From: Desulfocorpusculum sp964414345
Lineage (GTDB): Bacteria > Desulfobacterota > Desulfocorpusculales > Desulfocorpusculum
DNA: 7,321 bases
Reading direction: 5' to 3'
Assembly (NCBI GenBank): GCA_964414345.1
Contig: CAYPWF010000110.1
Span: forward strand, 1 to 7,321
Shown here: positions 6,584 through 7,321 of the stretch, piece after piece
Numbering within the stretch: position 1 is the first letter of the stretch
How the letters are laid out: every line of letters starts with the position of its first letter
Translations under genes and position numbers: made by a program
Notes under the pieces: model-generated
Database searches by the model: none
What the model was told of the DNA's origin: nothing
The model's input: only the letters and a program-made list of their open reading frames with translations

Positions 6584-6861
6584 TGTTTTGCGTTATCTGT
6601 TTCGACATAGCGGACGATAAGATTCGCTATAAAGTCGTAAAGGAGCTCAAGGCTGTGGCCCACAGGGTCCAGAAATCAGTGTTCGAGTGCCCCAACCTGG
6701 AGGAAAAGAGGTTTCTGAGGCTCAAGGCCCGCCTTGAGAAGCTGATAGATCTTTCGTATGACACGGTGAGGTATTACTTCTTGTGCCAGGGTTGCGTTGT
6801 GAGGACAGAGATATCAGGCACCGGGGTTCTCACTGAGGACGAGCCCTTCGCCATAGTCTGA
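6580..6861 (+). CDS. cas2: CRISPR-associated protein Cas2
   Basis: A 93-residue Cas2, the small ferredoxin-fold protein that forms the dimer at the centre of the Cas1-Cas2 integration complex. The first strand MMFCVICFDIADDKIR carries the conserved Asp (D9) and is followed by the usual helix, with RVQKSVFECPNL (strand 2) and DTVRYYFLC (strand 3). The start ATG 6580 overlaps the cas1 stop as ATGA. A second ATG directly after it (6583) sits 6 nt from GGAG (6573-6576) and is equally plausible, giving 92 residues. The C-terminus ends ...DEPFAIV. It is the last gene before the leader and array. Confidence 0.96.
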   Translation: MMFCVICFDIADDKIRYKVVKELKAVAHRVQKSVFECPNLEEKRFLRLKARLEKLIDLSYDTVRYYFLCQGCVVRTEISGTGVLTEDEPFAIV

Positions 6862-6874
6862 GACCGAATCATTG

Positions 6875-6904
6875 AGGGGGCAATGGCACTGCAATCCCCT
6901 TTTT
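6875..6904 (+). terminator. Candidate intrinsic terminator after cas2
   Basis: AGGGG (6875-6879) can pair with CCCCT (6896-6900), with an inner GCA/TGC pairing (6880-6882 with 6890-6892), followed by TTTT. It begins 13 nt after the cas2 stop and could end the cas transcript before the array. The stem is interrupted, so the terminator is moderate. The right arm also belongs to the repeat-like element at 6891-6915. Confidence 0.45.
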
Positions 6905-6915
6905 ACAGGGATATC
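6891..6915 (-). repeat. Degenerate CRISPR-repeat-like element, inverted
   Basis: Read on the minus strand, this element matches repeat positions 8-34 at 21 of 27 columns with a 2-base deletion. It has GATA, then CCC, then TA and AAA, and ends in AAAGGGGATTGC, a 12-base exact match to the true repeat. It keeps the CCC...GGG stem of the repeat but in the opposite orientation to the array. It could be a decayed repeat, a regulatory mini-repeat, or a partial chance match enhanced by the terminator stem. Confidence 0.45.
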
Positions 6916-6927
6916 CCAAGAATTGTC

Positions 6928-6956
6928 TTGACAGAGCCGCACTCTGCTCATAAAGT
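6928..6956 (+). promoter_or_regulatory. Sigma-70-like promoter candidate for the array
   Basis: A perfect -35 box TTGACA (6928-6933) is followed after exactly 17 bp by TAAAGT (6951-6956), matching 4 of 6 -10 consensus bases. Transcription would start near 6963, downstream of the candidate cas2 terminator, and read through about 250 nt of leader into the first repeat. It is the best promoter seen in the window. Confidence 0.55.
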
Positions 6957-6978
6957 TTCTTCCATGCCAGAGGGTGCG

Positions 6979-6990
6979 ATTAGCAAACCT
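6979..6990 (-). repeat. Leader 12-mer, inverted copy
   Basis: ATTAGCAAACCT is the exact reverse complement of AGGTTTGCTAAT, which occurs twice more downstream in the leader. It lies just after the promoter candidate and forms a long-range inverted pair with the copy at 7058-7069. Confidence 0.65.
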
Positions 6991-7011
6991 GTGGTGGATT
7001 TTCCAACATTG

Positions 7012-7024
7012 AATCAACTAGTTG
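7012..7024 (+). promoter_or_regulatory. IHF-type site overlapping a palindrome
   Basis: AATCAACTAGTTG fits the IHF consensus WATCAANNNNTTR at every defined position. Its right part, CAACTAGTTG (7015-7024), is a perfect 10-bp palindrome. IHF bends leader DNA during spacer integration in type I-E and I-F systems, but there the site lies close to the first repeat, whereas this one is about 190 bp away. An AT-rich tract follows (7022-7047), as often seen at IHF sites. Confidence 0.4.
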
Positions 7025-7057
7025 TTTTTATTGATTTTTATCAAAATTGGTGTTACG

Positions 7058-7069
7058 AGGTTTGCTAAT
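7058..7069 (+). repeat. Leader 12-mer, first direct copy
   Basis: AGGTTTGCTAAT, preceded by G. The 13-base GAGGTTTGCTAAT is identical to the copy at 7157-7169, exactly 100 bp downstream. Confidence 0.65.
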
Positions 7070-7111
7070 GCTGAAAACGTTCGTGATATCAAATAGTTCA
7101 TGTGTCTGTCC

Positions 7112-7123
7112 TACAAATTTGTA
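7112..7123. promoter_or_regulatory. Perfect 12-bp palindrome TACAAATTTGTA
   Basis: A perfect AT-rich palindrome lies between the two direct copies of the leader 12-mer. It is a plausible dimer-binding site for a regulator or nucleoid protein. No matching regulator gene is in the window. Confidence 0.4.
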
Positions 7124-7157
7124 TCGCAGGAATGATCTTCGGGGAGATGAAAAAGGG

Positions 7158-7169
7158 AGGTTTGCTAAT
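7158..7169 (+). repeat. Leader 12-mer, array-proximal copy
   Basis: The third copy of AGGTTTGCTAAT ends 45 bp before the first repeat. Leader motifs at this distance can act as anchoring sites for the Cas1-Cas2 complex or its helper, so this copy is the best placed for such a role. The role itself is inference. Confidence 0.65.
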
Positions 7170-7214
7170 CACCGCCTGCGAACCCGCACCGTTACTGGGC
7201 TCGTACAGGGTGCT

Positions 7215-7321
7215 GTCCGAAGATAGCCCCGACTACAAAGGGGATTGCGACCTGTTTCGGCCCCCCGTAGGGGGCCTATGCTCATGGGTCCGAAGATAGC
7301 CCCGACTACAAAGGGGATTGC
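7215..7321 (+). CRISPR. Start of a CRISPR array, cut by window edge
   Basis: Two identical repeats are visible: 7215-7251 and 7288-7321, the second cut by the window edge after 34 bases. The repeat starts GTCCGAAGATAGCCCC and ends AAAGGGGATTGCGAC. Length is probably 37 nt, because the GTC start mirrors the GAC end, but only 34 bases can be compared. CCCC (7227-7230) and GGGG (7240-7243) can pair around a 9-nt loop, and the last 8 bases ATTGCGAC resemble crRNA 5' tags of type I and III systems, fixing rightward transcription. The single complete spacer (7252-7287, 36 nt) contains a perfect 7-bp hairpin. Adjacent cas2 and the leader make this the newest end of the array. Confidence 0.93.

Larger units (their letters stand above)
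6862..7214 (+). promoter_or_regulatory. CRISPR leader
   Basis: The 353 bp between the cas2 stop and the first repeat are distinctly more AT-rich than the flanking genes, especially about 6995-7130, as expected for a leader. They carry a terminator-like hairpin, an inverted repeat-like element, a promoter candidate, three copies of a 12-bp motif, an IHF-type sequence and a 12-bp palindrome, each listed separately. The first repeat shows the array reads rightward, so this is the leader side where new spacers should be added. Short frames here are judged non-coding. Confidence 0.85.

Noticed and set aside
6883..7068. 61-codon frame after cas2 starting at ATG 6883
   Set aside because: It lies wholly in the AT-rich leader, overlaps the terminator hairpin, promoter and motif copies, has no plausible ribosome spacing, and resembles no family.
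7102..7299. 65-codon frame running through the first repeat and spacer
   Set aside because: Repeats and spacers are non-coding and the frame crosses the leader-repeat junction.

Overview
This window holds the adaptation and crRNA-processing end of a CRISPR-Cas locus on a GC-rich bacterial contig. Gene style (G-rich Shine-Dalgarno sites, tight ATGA-type overlaps, AGG/CTC/CCC-rich codons) and content suggest a Desulfobacterota-like or other deep-branching Gram-negative bacterium. That assignment is inference from style only. A run of 10 Ns at 303-312 marks an assembly gap, so this is a draft or metagenome scaffold.

Layout from left to right. Bases 1-130 hold the edge of an unidentified reading frame. 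Bases 240-2074 (minus strand) hold two overlapping, translationally coupled genes for Cas6-superfamily RAMP proteins. Both have a Cys cluster near the N-terminus and a Gly-rich loop at the C-terminus, but the loops differ. Bases 2075-2249 are a divergent intergenic region with a perfect 14-bp palindrome. On the plus strand, 2250-3575 encodes a soluble protein made almost wholly of TPR-like repeats. After a 313-bp gap full of inverted repeats, 3889-5505 encodes a primase-polymerase of the archaeo-eukaryotic primase (AEP) superfamily, matching the CRISPR-associated primase-polymerase (CAPP) type. It is followed by cas1 (5537-6583) and cas2 (6580-6861). A 353-bp leader (6862-7214) follows, then the first repeat, first spacer and second repeat of a CRISPR array that runs off the right edge.

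How the parts fit. Cas1-Cas2 integrates new spacers next to the leader. The primase-polymerase probably makes or repairs DNA during spacer capture or fills gaps after integration. The TPR protein is probably a scaffold. The Cas6 proteins cut the array transcript. CAPP next to Cas1-Cas2 is known mainly from type III systems. The PF10040-type Cas6 proteins and the ATTG-starting repeat 3' end fit that, but no Cas10, Csm/Cmr or other interference gene is present, so the subtype cannot be fixed here.

The less expected signals are mostly non-coding. They are a degenerate, inverted CRISPR-repeat-like element just after cas2; a 12-bp leader motif present three times (two direct copies exactly 100 bp apart and one inverted); a consensus-like promoter inside the leader; the palindrome upstream of cas6; and the structured gap before the primase gene.
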